A stretch of DNA of 64,000 bases from Embleya scabrispora DSM 41855 (GCF_000372745.1 NZ_KB889708.1:225234-289233); one strand, 5' to 3'. Shown: positions 41,963 to 51,165, numbered from the stretch's first letter. The notes: a model not told the origin generated them from the sequence alone. A program made the numbers and translations.

Positions 41963-43624
41963 ATGAGCGTTCGAGATCGGTTGGCGAGATCGCACCGCGT
42001 TCCTGTGCTGGCGGTCTGCATGTCCGTCGCCATCGGATCAACGGCGGCTTCCGCCGCTGCGGAGGAATCCGGGCTTGCCCCGTTCCTGGGGCAGCGGGCG
42101 TCCTGGGCACCGTGCGTTCCCGGCCCCCCTCCTGACGACGTTCCGCAAGAGGAGTGGGACAAGCGGTGGGCCAAGATGGATTGCGCCACGCTGAGCGTCC
42201 CGATGAACTATCGCAGGCCCGGTGACGGCCGGCTCGATATCGCGGTGAGCCGCCGCAAGGCCAACAGTCCGGACAAGCGGAAGGGTGTCCTGCTGCTGAA
42301 TCCGGGCGGGCCCGGCGGCGAGGGGCTGGCGTTGCCCACCGAACTCGCCGGCGAGGCCATCGCCGACAACTTCGACCTGATCGGCTTCGACCCGCGCGGG
42401 GTGGGCCGATCCACCCCCCTGCACTGCGACGCCGTGGAGCAGGACCCACCGCGGCCGACCCGCCCGACGGACGCGCAGTTCGCCGCGCTGGCCGCCGCCG
42501 CGCTGCAACGCGAACAGGCCTGCCAACGAGCGGGCGGCTTCATGCGGCCGTTCGTCAACACCGCGAACACCGCACGGGACATGGACGTGATCCGAGCCGC
42601 GCTGGACGAGAAGAAGATCAACTACCTCGGCTTCTCCTACGGTACCCATCTCGGCGCCGTGTACGGCACACTGTTCCCCGGCAGGCTCAACCGCAGTGTG
42701 CTCGACTCGTCGATGCACCCGGACTGGCTCTACTACGAGCAGTTCAAGCAACAGGCCGTCGCCTCCCGACAGAACATCGAGGCATGGGCCGCCTGGGTCG
42801 CCGAACGGGACAACACCTACCACCTGGGCGACTCGCTCGCCCAGGTGATGGCCACCCTCGACGCGATCGGGGAGCAACTGGCGGTCAAGCCGGTGCCGTC
42901 GCCGGGGCATCCCGAGGACCCGCCGATCGACCGCGACTACTTCGACCGGATGCTGGGCTACGAAACCGTTCCCCGCGTCGTCTGGGCGCTGGAGGCCGAA
43001 CTGGTCGTCGAGATCAGGAAGGCGGTCGGTGGAACGCTGTCCGCCGACGCGGGCAAAGCCCTCGCGGCGCTCGCCAAGGCAACCGCCCCGGCCACGGTCA
43101 ACGGGACCTACCAGGCGGTGATCTGCGAGGCCGACTGGCCCACGGACCTGAACGTCTACTACGAGCAGATGCGGATCTTCCGCGACCGGTACCCGTACGG
43201 CAGGGGCGCGTCGGCGACCGAACCGACCGAGTGCACCTTCCGCTCGTTCACCCCACCGGAGCGGATCACCGACCTGAAACGCAAGGGATATCCGACCGGA
43301 GTCGTGGTGCAGGCCGAGTTCGACCCGGCCACCCAGTACGAGGGCGGGCCCGCGATGGCGAACAGGCTGAACAACGACCTGATCTCGGTCTCCGACGAGG
43401 GCACACACAGTCTGTACGGCCGCAACGCCTGCGTCACCAGGAAGATCGACGACTACCTGATCAACGGCGTACTGCCCGGCGCACAGGCGGGCTGTTCCGG
43501 CCCTCCGCGGCCGGACGTTCCCGCCGACGGGGCCACCGCTCGATCGACGCCCCGGCCGAACCGGTCACTGGAGGAACGCGCCCTCGAACTGATCGAGGCC
43601 AACCAGCTCGACCGCCGATTCTGA
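41963..43624 (+). CDS. Secreted S33-type peptidase (tripeptidyl aminopeptidase-like)
   Basis: Exported alpha/beta hydrolase of 553 residues. A signal peptide (HRVPVLAVCMSVAIGSTAASAAA) is followed by the mature start. Family blocks: CATLSVPMNYRRPGDGRLDI, GVLLLNPGGPGGEGLALPTE (oxyanion hole), DLIGFDPRGVGRSTPL, nucleophile elbow YLGFSYGTHLGAVY, and the C-terminal TAP-like domain with VVVQAEFDPATQYEGGPAMA (Asp) and SDEGTHSLYGRNACV (His). It releases short peptides from protein N-termini. GGAG nine bases before the ATG at 41963 favours it over 41948. Confidence 0.92.
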   Translation: MSVRDRLARSHRVPVLAVCMSVAIGSTAASAAAEESGLAPFLGQRASWAPCVPGPPPDDVPQEEWDKRWAKMDCATLSVPMNYRRPGDGRLDIAVSRRKANSPDKRKGVLLLNPGGPGGEGLALPTELAGEAIADNFDLIGFDPRGVGRSTPLHCDAVEQDPPRPTRPTDAQFAALAAAALQREQACQRAGGFMRPFVNTANTARDMDVIRAALDEKKINYLGFSYGTHLGAVYGTLFPGRLNRSVLDSSMHPDWLYYEQFKQQAVASRQNIEAWAAWVAERDNTYHLGDSLAQVMATLDAIGEQLAVKPVPSPGHPEDPPIDRDYFDRMLGYETVPRVVWALEAELVVEIRKAVGGTLSADAGKALAALAKATAPATVNGTYQAVICEADWPTDLNVYYEQMRIFRDRYPYGRGASATEPTECTFRSFTPPERITDLKRKGYPTGVVVQAEFDPATQYEGGPAMANRLNNDLISVSDEGTHSLYGRNACVTRKIDDYLINGVLPGAQAGCSGPPRPDVPADGATARSTPRPNRSLEERALELIEANQLDRRF

Positions 43625-43824
43625 ACCTCGTCCCCACCGCTCGGGATCGCCATTCGTGGAGGGCTCTGCGGGATCCTCCCGGTACAGGTACCGAATAGTG
43701 CGTACTTCCGCCCGGGACCGTCGCGATCTACGGTCACATGGATCAATCGGTCGAACACATCCGGCCAACCACCGCACCGCCCGCCGTGGTTGCCCGGCGT
43801 TCGCGTACGAGGGGGAAACAGCAG

Positions 43825-44499
43825 ATGAGGATCGGCGTACTGGGCACGGGTGAGGTCGGGCGACGGCTCGCCGGCAAGCTCGCCGCATTGGGTCATCAGG
43901 TCACGCTCGGCTCCAGGACGGCGGACAACGCCGAAGCCAAGCAGTGGGCGGCGGACAACGGCGGCGCGCACGGCACCTTCGCCGACGCGGCCGGCATCGC
44001 GGAACTCGTGGTGAACGCGACCGGCGGCCTGGTCTCACTGGCCGTGCTGGAGGCGGCGGGTGCCGACAATCTGCGCGGCAAGGTCCTCGTCGACGTGTCC
44101 AACCCACTGGACTTCTCCGGGGGGTTCCCGCCCAAGGTCTTCACTCCGGACGGCGGCAGCCTCGCCGAGCAACTGCAAAAGGCGTTCCCCCAAACCCGGG
44201 TCGTCAAGACCCTCAACACGATGAACAACACGGTCATGGTCGAGCCCGGCCTCGTCCCCGGCCACCACAACGTGTTCCTGAGCGGCGACGACGAGACCGC
44301 CAAGGCCGAAGTGGCGACCCTGCTGGGCACCTTCGGCTGGACCCCCGCCCAGATCATCGACCTCGGCGACCTGTCCAGTGCCCGCGCGACGGAACTCCTG
44401 ATGCCCCTGTGGCTGCGCCTGTACGGGGTCCTGGGCCCTGTGGACTTCAACATCTCGGTCGCCACCGCCCCCGCCGCCCACCCCTCGACTCACTCATGA
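43825..44499 (+). CDS. F420-dependent NADP reductase-like oxidoreductase
   Basis: Cytoplasmic Rossmann-fold protein of 224 residues. The N-terminal motif RIGVLGTGEVGRRLAGKLAA is at residues 2-21, and LGSRT follows strand 2 as in NADP-binding members. VDVSNPLDFSGGFPP and VVKTLNTMNNTVM match the FNO/ProC-like family. Such enzymes move hydride between F420 and NADP, or act as plain NADP reductases. The ATG at 43825 has GAGGGGG upstream. It is convergent with a broken acetoacetyl-CoA synthetase whose frame runs past its 3' end. Confidence 0.85.
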   Translation: MRIGVLGTGEVGRRLAGKLAALGHQVTLGSRTADNAEAKQWAADNGGAHGTFADAAGIAELVVNATGGLVSLAVLEAAGADNLRGKVLVDVSNPLDFSGGFPPKVFTPDGGSLAEQLQKAFPQTRVVKTLNTMNNTVMVEPGLVPGHHNVFLSGDDETAKAEVATLLGTFGWTPAQIIDLGDLSSARATELLMPLWLRLYGVLGPVDFNISVATAPAAHPSTHS

Positions 44500-45355
44500 C
44501 CCGGATCAGGCGAAACGGGTAACCAACCACCCACCGTCGCCGAGGCATCGGACCCGGCCGGACTGAGCCCGACGCCTTGGCGTGGCCGGCCGGCCACGGC
44601 AGTCCGAGGTACTCCACGATCACCATGGTCTTGACGGTGGGCAGGGCCTTGCGCAACTCCGCCGTGGCCTCGCGACGGTCGTGTGTGGTGCCGTTGAAGA
44701 GGTACCCGTCCGAGGCGATGAGCACGGTGGGTTCGAGTTGCCCGAAGCGGTCGGCGGCGGCCCCGGGAGCGTAGTCCTGGCCGCAGACCGACCAGACGGC
44801 GCCGAGGGCGGCTGCGGCAAGCAGGGCGATCACGGCGTGCGGAGTGTTGGGCAGGTACCCGACGACGCGGTCGCCCTTGCCCACGCCCAGGTCGCGTAGG
44901 GTCGCGGCCACTGAGGCGACCTCGGCCCGCAGCGTGCCTCCCGTCATCTCGTAGCCCGCGCCGGTCTCGTCCAAGGCGATGATCGCGGCCTCGTCGGAGC
45001 GCAGCCGGCGCAGCGCGTGGTGGGTGTAGTTGAGCGTGGCACCGGTGAACCAGCGGGCGCCGGGCATCGTCTCCTCGGCGAGCACGTGCTCGTACCCGGT
45101 GGGGGCCTGGATGTCGAAGTACTCCCAGACGGCGCCCCAGAACCCTTCCAGGTCGGTGACGGACCAACGGTGCAGTGCCGCGTAATCGGCGAACGGTGTG
45201 GCGCCGGAGTACGCCTCGTCGCGGGCGTGCGCGTCGTGGTGTCGGGTGGGTCGGGTGAGTCGGCGGGCGAAGTCGGCGATGCGGGAGTCCGCGACGATGA
45301 CGGGGTCGGGAGTCCAGAACGGTTCCGGGGGCGGGGTGGGGACCGGGGTGGTCAT
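44447..45355 (-). pseudogene. Truncated acetoacetyl-CoA synthetase
   Basis: The first 260 residues match the N-terminal part of acetoacetate-CoA ligase: FARRLTRPTRHHDAHARDEA, WSVTDLEGFWGAVWEYFDIQ, MPGARWFTGATLNYTHHALR, VGKGDRVVGYLPNTPHAVIA and CGQDYAPGAAADRFGQLEPT. The match stops near 44570 (LGLPWPAGHAKASG), before the AMP-binding P-loop, and the frame then continues with unrelated Arg-rich sequence. Full-length enzymes are about 650 residues, so this is inactive. The start still has AGGAG, so the 5' end is intact and the loss is a 3' deletion. Confidence 0.82.
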
Positions 45356-45682
45356 GGCGGGCTGCTCCTGGGATGGGCGTCGAGGACGTTGGTCCGCTCA
45401 CCGCTCACCGCCCACTGCTCGGCGCGACAGTGTGTGGGAGATGGGGAGGAACCGCTGTCGGAATAAGGGAGGAACCGTTGTCGGGGCGTGGCCGTCTGCG
45501 CCATCGATGAGGCAAGTCGGTGTGTGGACCGATCGGCTGCCGGCACGTTGCGGGCTGCCACCGGCGGGCGGCGGGGCGGGCTGCGGGCCGTCCGATGACC
45601 GAACGAGTCTGCTCCGACGGCCGATTGCCCGCACCCGACACTCGGCCGCCGGTACCCACGCCGACCTTCGTCCCGGCGACGG
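45356..45682. other. Intergenic stretch, no gene seen
   Basis: About 330 bases downstream of the FAH-family gene and upstream of the synthetase remnant. Holds the ribosome-binding site of the latter and no recognised gene or clear operator. Confidence 0.4.
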
Positions 45683-46540
45683 TCAGGGATTGACAGGGCG
45701 GGCGCGCATCGGGTTGCGTAGTTCGCCGATGCCCTCGACCCAGCTCACCAGCGTCTGGCCGGGACGGAGGAAGCGTGGCGGTCGGCGCACCGCGCCGACG
45801 CCCGCCGGCGTACCGGTGAAGATCAGGTCGCCGGGGAGCAGGGTGCAGTGCGCCGACAGTCGGGCGATCAGCTCGGGTACGGGGAACACCAGGTCTCGGG
45901 TGCTGCCGTTCTGGACCACCTCGCCGTCGATCGAGCAGCCCAGGCGCAGGTCGTCCGGGTCCTCGAACTCGTCCGGGGTGACCAGTGCCGGGCCGATCGG
46001 GCCGAAGCCGGGGAAGGACTTGGCCAGGGACAGCTGCATCACCGGCGCGCCGACCTGGACCGCTCGTTCGGACAGGTCCTGGCCCACGGTGAGTGCGGCG
46101 ACGTGCGCCCAGCCGTCCTCGGCGGCCACGCGTTCGGCTCGCCGGCCGACCACCACGACCAGTTCCACCTCCCAGTCCACCGCCGCGCTCGGCAGCGTCA
46201 CCGGGTCGTACGGCCCGGTCAGGCAGCTCGAGAACTTGCCGAAGACCACCGGGGTGTCCGGTACGGCCAGGCCCGCCTCGGCGGCGTGGTCGCGGTAGTT
46301 GACGCCGACGCCGAACACCTGGCGCGGCCGGCGCACGGGCGCGCCGATCCGGGCCGGGTCCACCGGTGTGGCCCGGGCCGGGTCGAGGGTGTGCGCCCAG
46401 TCCCGGAGCCGGTCCCAGTCCGCGAAGGCCGCGTCCGGGTCCGGGTCCGCCGCGAACGCGCCGCCGCTCGCGGTGTGCACGTCGATCGCGCCGGCGCCGA
46501 GCAGGAGGTGCAGTCGGCCGTCGATGGTGGCGGTACGCAT
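45683..46540 (-). CDS. Fumarylacetoacetate hydrolase (FAH) family protein
   Basis: Protein of 285 residues. The FAH catalytic domain covers about 70-280: QVFGVGVNYRDHAAEAGL, PVVFGKFSSCLTGP, the metal-binding DWEVELVVVVGRRAERV (acidic pair), and LIFTGTPAGVGAVRRPP. Family reactions include cleavage of acylpyruvates and decarboxylation or hydration in meta-cleavage pathways. With the FAD monooxygenase and the Dabb protein it forms an aromatic-catabolism-like operon. The exact substrate is unknown. Confidence 0.9.
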   Translation of the reverse strand: MRTATIDGRLHLLLGAGAIDVHTASGGAFAADPDPDAAFADWDRLRDWAHTLDPARATPVDPARIGAPVRRPRQVFGVGVNYRDHAAEAGLAVPDTPVVFGKFSSCLTGPYDPVTLPSAAVDWEVELVVVVGRRAERVAAEDGWAHVAALTVGQDLSERAVQVGAPVMQLSLAKSFPGFGPIGPALVTPDEFEDPDDLRLGCSIDGEVVQNGSTRDLVFPVPELIARLSAHCTLLPGDLIFTGTPAGVGAVRRPPRFLRPGQTLVSWVEGIGELRNPMRARPVNP

Positions 46541-46550
46541 GGGGTCGTCC

Positions 46551-46889
46551 TCACACCTTCGCGGAATCGGGCCGGCCGGCGACGATCGCGTCGTCGTCGG
46601 CGAGCGGAATTTGCATGCGGGTCACGGACGCGACCATGCCGGCGAGCCGCCGGGAGACCCGCAGATGCGTGGGGTGCGCGACGAAGTCGGTCAGCGCGGC
46701 GACGTCCGCGAAGACCGTGGCCATCCCGAAGTCGGCGTTGTCGGCGGCCAGTTCCAGGTCGCTACCGGCGCGAACCAGCAGCACCCCCGGAATCCTGGTG
46801 AACTGTTCGATGTCGGCGCGCAGTTCGGCGATGTCGGCGGCGGGGGGTACGTCGGGCTTCCAGCGGGCGAGCACCAGGTGCAGCAGCAT
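46551..46889 (-). CDS. Stress-responsive Dabb (A/B barrel) domain protein
   Basis: Protein of 112 residues with a dimeric alpha-beta barrel domain: LLHLVLARWKPDVPPAADIA at the N-terminus, LELAADNADFGMATVFAD in the middle, and FVAHPTHLRVSRRLAGMV with the conserved His-Pro-x-H. Small Dabb proteins include cyclases and isomerases, and are common beside aromatic monooxygenases. The ATG at 46889 has GGAG seven bases upstream; the frame can extend to 46952, but that part is proline-rich and unlike the family. It ends 10 bases before the FAH gene. Confidence 0.85.
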   Translation of the reverse strand: MLLHLVLARWKPDVPPAADIAELRADIEQFTRIPGVLLVRAGSDLELAADNADFGMATVFADVAALTDFVAHPTHLRVSRRLAGMVASVTRMQIPLADDDAIVAGRPDSAKV

Positions 46890-47023
46890 GGTCGACTCCG
46901 GGGTCGGGGTGGTCGGTTCGGTCGGCGGGGGCGGCGGCGCGGCCCCGAACATCGGCGGCGGGCCACGCCGGCGACATGCGGGTCATCCCGTTGCACCCCC
47001 TGTGGTGATGCCGATGTCGGTAT

Positions 47024-47134
47024 GGGTGAAGTCGGCTGTGGCGAGGTCGATTTCAGTGATGGGCGAAGTCCGCTGTGACGGCAGCGACTTCGGGTACGGG
47101 CGAAGTCCGGCGTGATGGCGGCGACTTCAGGTAC
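47024..47134. repeat. 37-bp tandem repeat, three units plus a partial
   Basis: Units at 47024-47060, 47061-47097 and 47098-47134 share the pattern GGGCGAAGTC-CG-GTGA-GGC-GCGACTTC-GGTAC. Units 2 and 3 differ at five positions, unit 1 is more diverged, and a partial unit (GGGCGAAGTC) starts at 47135 inside the monooxygenase gene. Unit 3 contains the monooxygenase stop, so the array grew from the 3' end of that gene (codons for ADFART). The unit length is not a multiple of three, so copies lie in different frames. Confidence 0.8.
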
Positions 47135-48821
47135 GGGCGAAGTCGGCGCCGGTGCGCGCGAGGACGGCGCGCAACGGGGTGGTCAGTTCGGGCCGCTCGT
47201 CGCCGGCCATCCGCAGGGCGACGTGTCCGTCCGGGCGCACCAGCACGCACCCGCGCGGGCCGACGCCCCACAACCGCCACGCGTCCTGCTCGGCGTCCGG
47301 GTAGCCGTCGACGCCGACCCGGAACGCGGCGATCGGCACGCCCAGTTGCCCGGCCGCGGTGCGCGCCGCGGTGATCCAGGCGCCGCCCTCGGCCCCGGCC
47401 AACAACAGGAAGCCGTCGGCGGCCAGGTCGACCGTGGCCGCCCGCGCGCCGTCCGCCGTGCGGAACCAGGTGTGCGGAGCGAGCGCGCCGGGATGCGCGC
47501 TCATCCGGTACTCGGCGACGGTGGAACGCGGCGCGAGGGTCCCGTCCGGCACGATCGCCGCGGATGTGTACACGTGCCCGAACGTCTGCCCCGCAAAGAG
47601 GAAGTGCTCGCGCTGACCCGGAATGGCCGCCGCCACACGGGTGCGCAACTCGTGCCCGGCGGTGTCCTCGATCGCGGCCAACGCGGCCGGGTCGAGGAAC
47701 AACACTCCGGCTTCCGCCATGCGTTCGGCGTTGCGCATGCTCTGCGCGGCGTTGAACCGGGCGACCGGCACGCGCTCCGCCTCGTAGCTCGCGAGCAGAT
47801 CCTCGCCGGCCTGCCCGCGCAGCACGGCGGCCAGTTTCCAGGCCAGGTTGTGCGCGTCCTGGACGCCGGTGTTCATCCCGAAGCCACCGGTCGGCGGGAA
47901 CCGGTGGGCCGCGTCGCCGACCAGGAAGACCCGGCCGGACCGGAACCGCTCGGCGATGGCGATCTCCAACTGCCACGGCAGCACGCTGAGCACCCGCACC
48001 GCCAGGTCGGGCGCACCCACCGCCTGCCGGATCAGCTCGGCGCAACGCTCGGGCGGATAGTCGGCGGGGCTCTCGCGGGTCGGGTCGAGGGGGAAGTTGT
48101 ACGTCCAGCGGCGGCTGCCGTCCAGCGCGACGAGTGCGCCCTGGGTCTGTGCGTTGAGGATCCACCAGACCGTGTGCGACCGCCCCCCGGTGTACGCGGT
48201 GAGATCGGCCTCGAAGTAGGCGTTGAGCAGGTGCCCGATCGGCGCGACCTCTTCGTTTCCGATGCCCAGCAACTCGCGCACCGGACTGCGGGCACCGTCG
48301 GCGGCCACGACGTAGCGGGCCCGGACGTGTTCCTCGGTGCCGTCGGAACGCCGTACCGTCACGTCGACGCCGGCCGGGTCCTGCGCGAGCCCGGTCAGTT
48401 CGGTGTCGAAGTCCACCCGCGCCCCCGCCTCCCGGGCCGCGGCGAGCAGAATCGGCTCGATGCGATCCTGCGGGCAGGACACCAGCACCTCGCTGGAGTC
48501 GTCCCGCGTCCTGGCGACCTCGTCGGGGAAGTCGGCCGCGCTGATCCGGCCGATCTCGATGCCGGCCAGTCGGGTCGTCCAGCCGACGCTGATGCCCTGA
48601 TCGAGCGGGAGCGCGGCGGCCCGGACCGCGTCCGCCACGCCCCACTGGCGGAACAACTCCATCGTGCGGGCGTTGACCACGTGCGCCTTGGGGTGGGTCG
48701 AGGTACCGGCGCGGCGCTCCACGACCCGGGTGTCGATGCCCAGTCGCCCGAGCAGCACAGCCGTGCTCAAGCCCCCCGGTCCCCCTCCAACCACCAACAC
48801 GTCCACGTCCGGTACGGCCAT
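47127..48821 (-). CDS. FAD-dependent aromatic monooxygenase
   Basis: Flavoprotein hydroxylase of 564 residues, PHBH fold. The FAD motif VLVVGGGPGGLSTAVLLGRL is at about 9-28, the DG motif is VVAADGARSPVRELLG, and the second FAD motif is RVFLVGDAAHRFPPTGGFGM, followed by NTGVQDAHNLAWKLAAVL. The C-terminal 160 residues form the thioredoxin-like domain of phenol-hydroxylase-type members. It hydroxylates a phenolic or polyketide ring using NAD(P)H and oxygen. It is transcribed away from the TetR gene across two palindromes. Its 3' end is tandemly repeated downstream. Confidence 0.92.
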   Translation of the reverse strand: MAVPDVDVLVVGGGPGGLSTAVLLGRLGIDTRVVERRAGTSTHPKAHVVNARTMELFRQWGVADAVRAAALPLDQGISVGWTTRLAGIEIGRISAADFPDEVARTRDDSSEVLVSCPQDRIEPILLAAAREAGARVDFDTELTGLAQDPAGVDVTVRRSDGTEEHVRARYVVAADGARSPVRELLGIGNEEVAPIGHLLNAYFEADLTAYTGGRSHTVWWILNAQTQGALVALDGSRRWTYNFPLDPTRESPADYPPERCAELIRQAVGAPDLAVRVLSVLPWQLEIAIAERFRSGRVFLVGDAAHRFPPTGGFGMNTGVQDAHNLAWKLAAVLRGQAGEDLLASYEAERVPVARFNAAQSMRNAERMAEAGVLFLDPAALAAIEDTAGHELRTRVAAAIPGQREHFLFAGQTFGHVYTSAAIVPDGTLAPRSTVAEYRMSAHPGALAPHTWFRTADGARAATVDLAADGFLLLAGAEGGAWITAARTAAGQLGVPIAAFRVGVDGYPDAEQDAWRLWGVGPRGCVLVRPDGHVALRMAGDERPELTTPLRAVLARTGADFART

Positions 48822-48910
48822 CGGTACTCCCTGGGTCGGTCCAACGGTGATGCTCGAACGATGCGCGCCGACGGGCGCATCGAGCGCCGTCGGTCGAGGT
48901 AGCAGCTGCG

Positions 48911-48947
48911 GACACCAGACTTTGATTTCACATCAAAATCTGGTGTC
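48911..48947. promoter_or_regulatory. Long palindromic operator A
   Basis: Sixteen-base arms GACACCAGACTTTGAT (48911-48926) and ATCAAAATCTGGTGTC (48932-48947) with one mismatch flank TTCAC. It lies about 90 bases before the monooxygenase start and about 78 bases before the TetR start. Confidence 0.75.
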
Positions 48948-48958
48948 GGCCACGTTAG

Positions 48959-48987
48959 CCAGACTTTGATTTCACGTCAAAGACTTG
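48959..48987. promoter_or_regulatory. Palindromic operator B
   Basis: The block CCAGACTTTGATTTCAC repeats that of operator A at the same strand, 44 bases further on. CTTTGA/TCAAAG arms (48964-48969 and 48977-48982) make it an inverted repeat too. Two spaced sites suggest cooperative binding by the TetR protein. Confidence 0.7.
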
Positions 48988-49024
48988 ACGCGGGCGGTTC
49001 GATCCGGCTCGATATGCTCGAGCG

Positions 49025-49759
49025 ATGGCTGAGGGAGCAGAGGAGAAGGCGGCCCGACCCGGGGCTGCCGGACGCGGTCCGACGAAGGGTGGAACCGCGA
49101 AGAAGCGCCCCTCGAACCGGCTGGGAACGGGCACCGGGCCGGGCACCGGGCGGCGCGGCGAGCGTCGCCGACAACTCCTGGAGGCAGCCGTGCGGCTGTT
49201 TTCCGAGCGACCCTACGAGGACATCTTCATCGCGGACATCGCCGACGCCGCGGGCGTCGCGCACGGCCTGCTCTTCTACTACTTCAAGGACAAGCGCGGC
49301 ATCTACCTGGAGACCCTCGGCCAGGTGACCCGGGACATCCAGGAGTACCAGCGCCCGCGTCCGGACGAGGTGACCGCCGAGGCACGCCTGTACGGACTGG
49401 TCCGGCGCCACCTCGACTACATCGGTCGGCACACCCAGACCTTCATCGGCTTCATGCGCACCGGCCTGGGCGACCCCGACGTGAGGCGGATCTTCGAGTC
49501 CGCCCGCCGAGAGGGAGTGAACCTGGTCCTGGAGATCTTCGAGATCGAGTGCGAGCCGCCGCCGATCCTGCGCGCCGCGCTGCGCGGCTGGGTGGGCTAC
49601 CTGGACGAGCTCAGCCTGCACTGGCTCACGCACCGCGACGTCCCGCAGGAGGAGGTCGTGCAGTTGGCCGTCGACGCCCTGATTGCCGGGCTCCGCAGCG
49701 CGGCGGCCCGGAGCGCCGAGGTCCCGGCGATGCTGAAGGGGCTGAACCGGGCGACCTGA
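49025..49759 (+). CDS. TetR family transcriptional regulator
   Basis: Protein of 244 residues. A basic, Gly/Pro-rich N-terminal extension of about 45 residues precedes the helix-turn-helix: RRQLLEAAVRLFSERPYEDI, then FIADIADAAGVAHGLLFYYF and KDKRGIYLETL. The helical C-terminal domain would bind the inducer, probably an aromatic substrate of the divergent monooxygenase operon. The two operators upstream fit autoregulation. Confidence 0.92.
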   Translation: MAEGAEEKAARPGAAGRGPTKGGTAKKRPSNRLGTGTGPGTGRRGERRRQLLEAAVRLFSERPYEDIFIADIADAAGVAHGLLFYYFKDKRGIYLETLGQVTRDIQEYQRPRPDEVTAEARLYGLVRRHLDYIGRHTQTFIGFMRTGLGDPDVRRIFESARREGVNLVLEIFEIECEPPPILRAALRGWVGYLDELSLHWLTHRDVPQEEVVQLAVDALIAGLRSAAARSAEVPAMLKGLNRAT

Positions 49760-50188
49760 ACGCCCGGTTGCCCGTCCGGCGCGGTCGCCCGGTGCGCTGA
49801 TCGGATCCCGGGGCGACGCGATGCAGGCGTTCGCGTCGTGGTGCGCGGTCGTCGCGAAGCCGAGGCTCGGACGGCCGGGACGCCGAAGGAGATGCCGAGC
49901 CCGGGTCGAGCCGGCGCCGGACATATGCGTCGAGGTACAGGATCCGCATGGGGTTTGCCGTTCGCGGCCTCTCGCACGCCGCGGCTCGGCCGGTGCCGAG
50001 CCGGGACGCCGCGACGGGCCCGACGAGGTCGTTGACACCGTAAGCCGTGCCGGCCCCGTTCGGCTGCGTGATCGTGCGGCCGAAAGCGTCGTGGACGATT
50101 CCGCTGTCGACGAGACGGGCGGCGTGTGTAGGACACGGAGGTGATGTGGACGAGGCAGTTGCGGGGCCGGGATACATAGCATGTATGG
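49760..50188. other. Intergenic stretch, no gene called
   Basis: On the minus strand a stretch around 49930-50110 has coding-like third positions (SGIVHDAFGRTITQPNGAG, then NPMRILYLDAYVRR), but no start, no ribosome-binding site and no family I recognise. It may be a decayed gene. Otherwise nothing is seen. Confidence 0.35.
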
Positions 50189-51097
50189 ATGCTCGATCTT
50201 CGCCAATTTCAGGTTCTCCGCGCCGTTGCCTCAAGCGGTTCGTTGGCCGGGGCCGCCCGCGAACTCCACTACGGACAGCCGACCATCAGCTACCATCTCG
50301 GAGCGCTGGAGACGCACTTGGGGGCCAAGCTGGTGGAGCGCGGTCCCACCGGGACGGTCCTGACGGACCTCGGCACGATGGTTCTGGAGCATGCGGGCGC
50401 CGTGCTCGACCGGATCGAAGCGGTCGAGGCGGATGTCGAGGCCCGGATGAAACACGGCGTGTCGACGCTGCGCATCGGCGCCTTCCACTCCGCGGCCTCG
50501 CGGCTGCTCCCCCAGGCCGTACGGGACGCTGCGATCGGTTCGGACGTGCGAGTGGAGTTGACCGAGGCCGAGCCACTCGATCTGGTCGCACAAGTACGAG
50601 CCGGGTCGCTGCACTGCGCCGTGATCTACGACATCGGTGGAGCCGGGGCACGATACGGCGCCGACATGCGGGCCGAAACCCTGTTCGACGATCCGTACCG
50701 GGTGCTGCTCCCCGCATCGCACCCCCAGGCCCGGGCGGTGGGTCCGGTCGACATCGAACTCCTCGCCGACGACGGGTGGATCGTCTCTCGCGGCTCGTAC
50801 GACCCCAGTGACCAGACTCTTTTCGCGACGTGCCAGTCCCTTGGGTTCCGACCCCGGACGGTGCTCAGGACCGACGATTACGGCGTGGTCCACGGCTTTG
50901 TCGCAGCCGGCACCGCCGTCGCGCTCGTACCCGAACTCGCTGTGGAGGAGGGGTACGACGTCGTCGTCCGCCCTGCTGTGCAGGTCCTCGGCTCTCGCAG
51001 CGTCCGATTCCTCACCCCCCAAGGCGCACAGCCTGCTCTGGTGGAGCGGGTACGAGAGGAACTGCACCGCGCGGCAGCGATCCGAAAGGTGCCCTGA
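50189..51097 (+). CDS. LysR family transcriptional regulator
   Basis: Protein of 302 residues. The winged helix at about 1-60 reads LDLRQFQVLRAVASSGSLAG, then AARELHYGQPTISYHLGALE and THLGAKLVERGPTGTVLTDL. A LysR-substrate domain follows with two Rossmann-like lobes. It lies 291 bases upstream of an agmatinase-family gene in the same direction and probably activates it; an inverted repeat at 51149-51165 is between them. Confidence 0.93.
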   Translation: MLDLRQFQVLRAVASSGSLAGAARELHYGQPTISYHLGALETHLGAKLVERGPTGTVLTDLGTMVLEHAGAVLDRIEAVEADVEARMKHGVSTLRIGAFHSAASRLLPQAVRDAAIGSDVRVELTEAEPLDLVAQVRAGSLHCAVIYDIGGAGARYGADMRAETLFDDPYRVLLPASHPQARAVGPVDIELLADDGWIVSRGSYDPSDQTLFATCQSLGFRPRTVLRTDDYGVVHGFVAAGTAVALVPELAVEEGYDVVVRPAVQVLGSRSVRFLTPQGAQPALVERVREELHRAAAIRKVP

Positions 51098-51148
51098 CCG
51101 AACCGCACAACCGGATACCTGGGCTTCCGGGTAGGCGTGGTGCAGCCT

Positions 51149-51165
51149 TCCATAGACCATATGGA
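51149..51165. promoter_or_regulatory. Inverted repeat before the agmatinase gene
   Basis: TCCATA-GACCA-TATGGA, 6-base arms and 5-base spacer, fits the T-N11-A type of LysR site. A further half-like TCCATA follows near 51182. Located between the LysR gene and the ureohydrolase start. Confidence 0.5.

Noticed and set aside
47024..47134. CRISPR array
   Set aside because: Repeats are directly abutting without spacers and overlap a gene end; this is a simple tandem duplication.
49930..50110. Coding-like minus-strand stretch between TetR and LysR genes
   Set aside because: Good third-position bias but no start and no family I can name; mentioned only in the intergenic entry.
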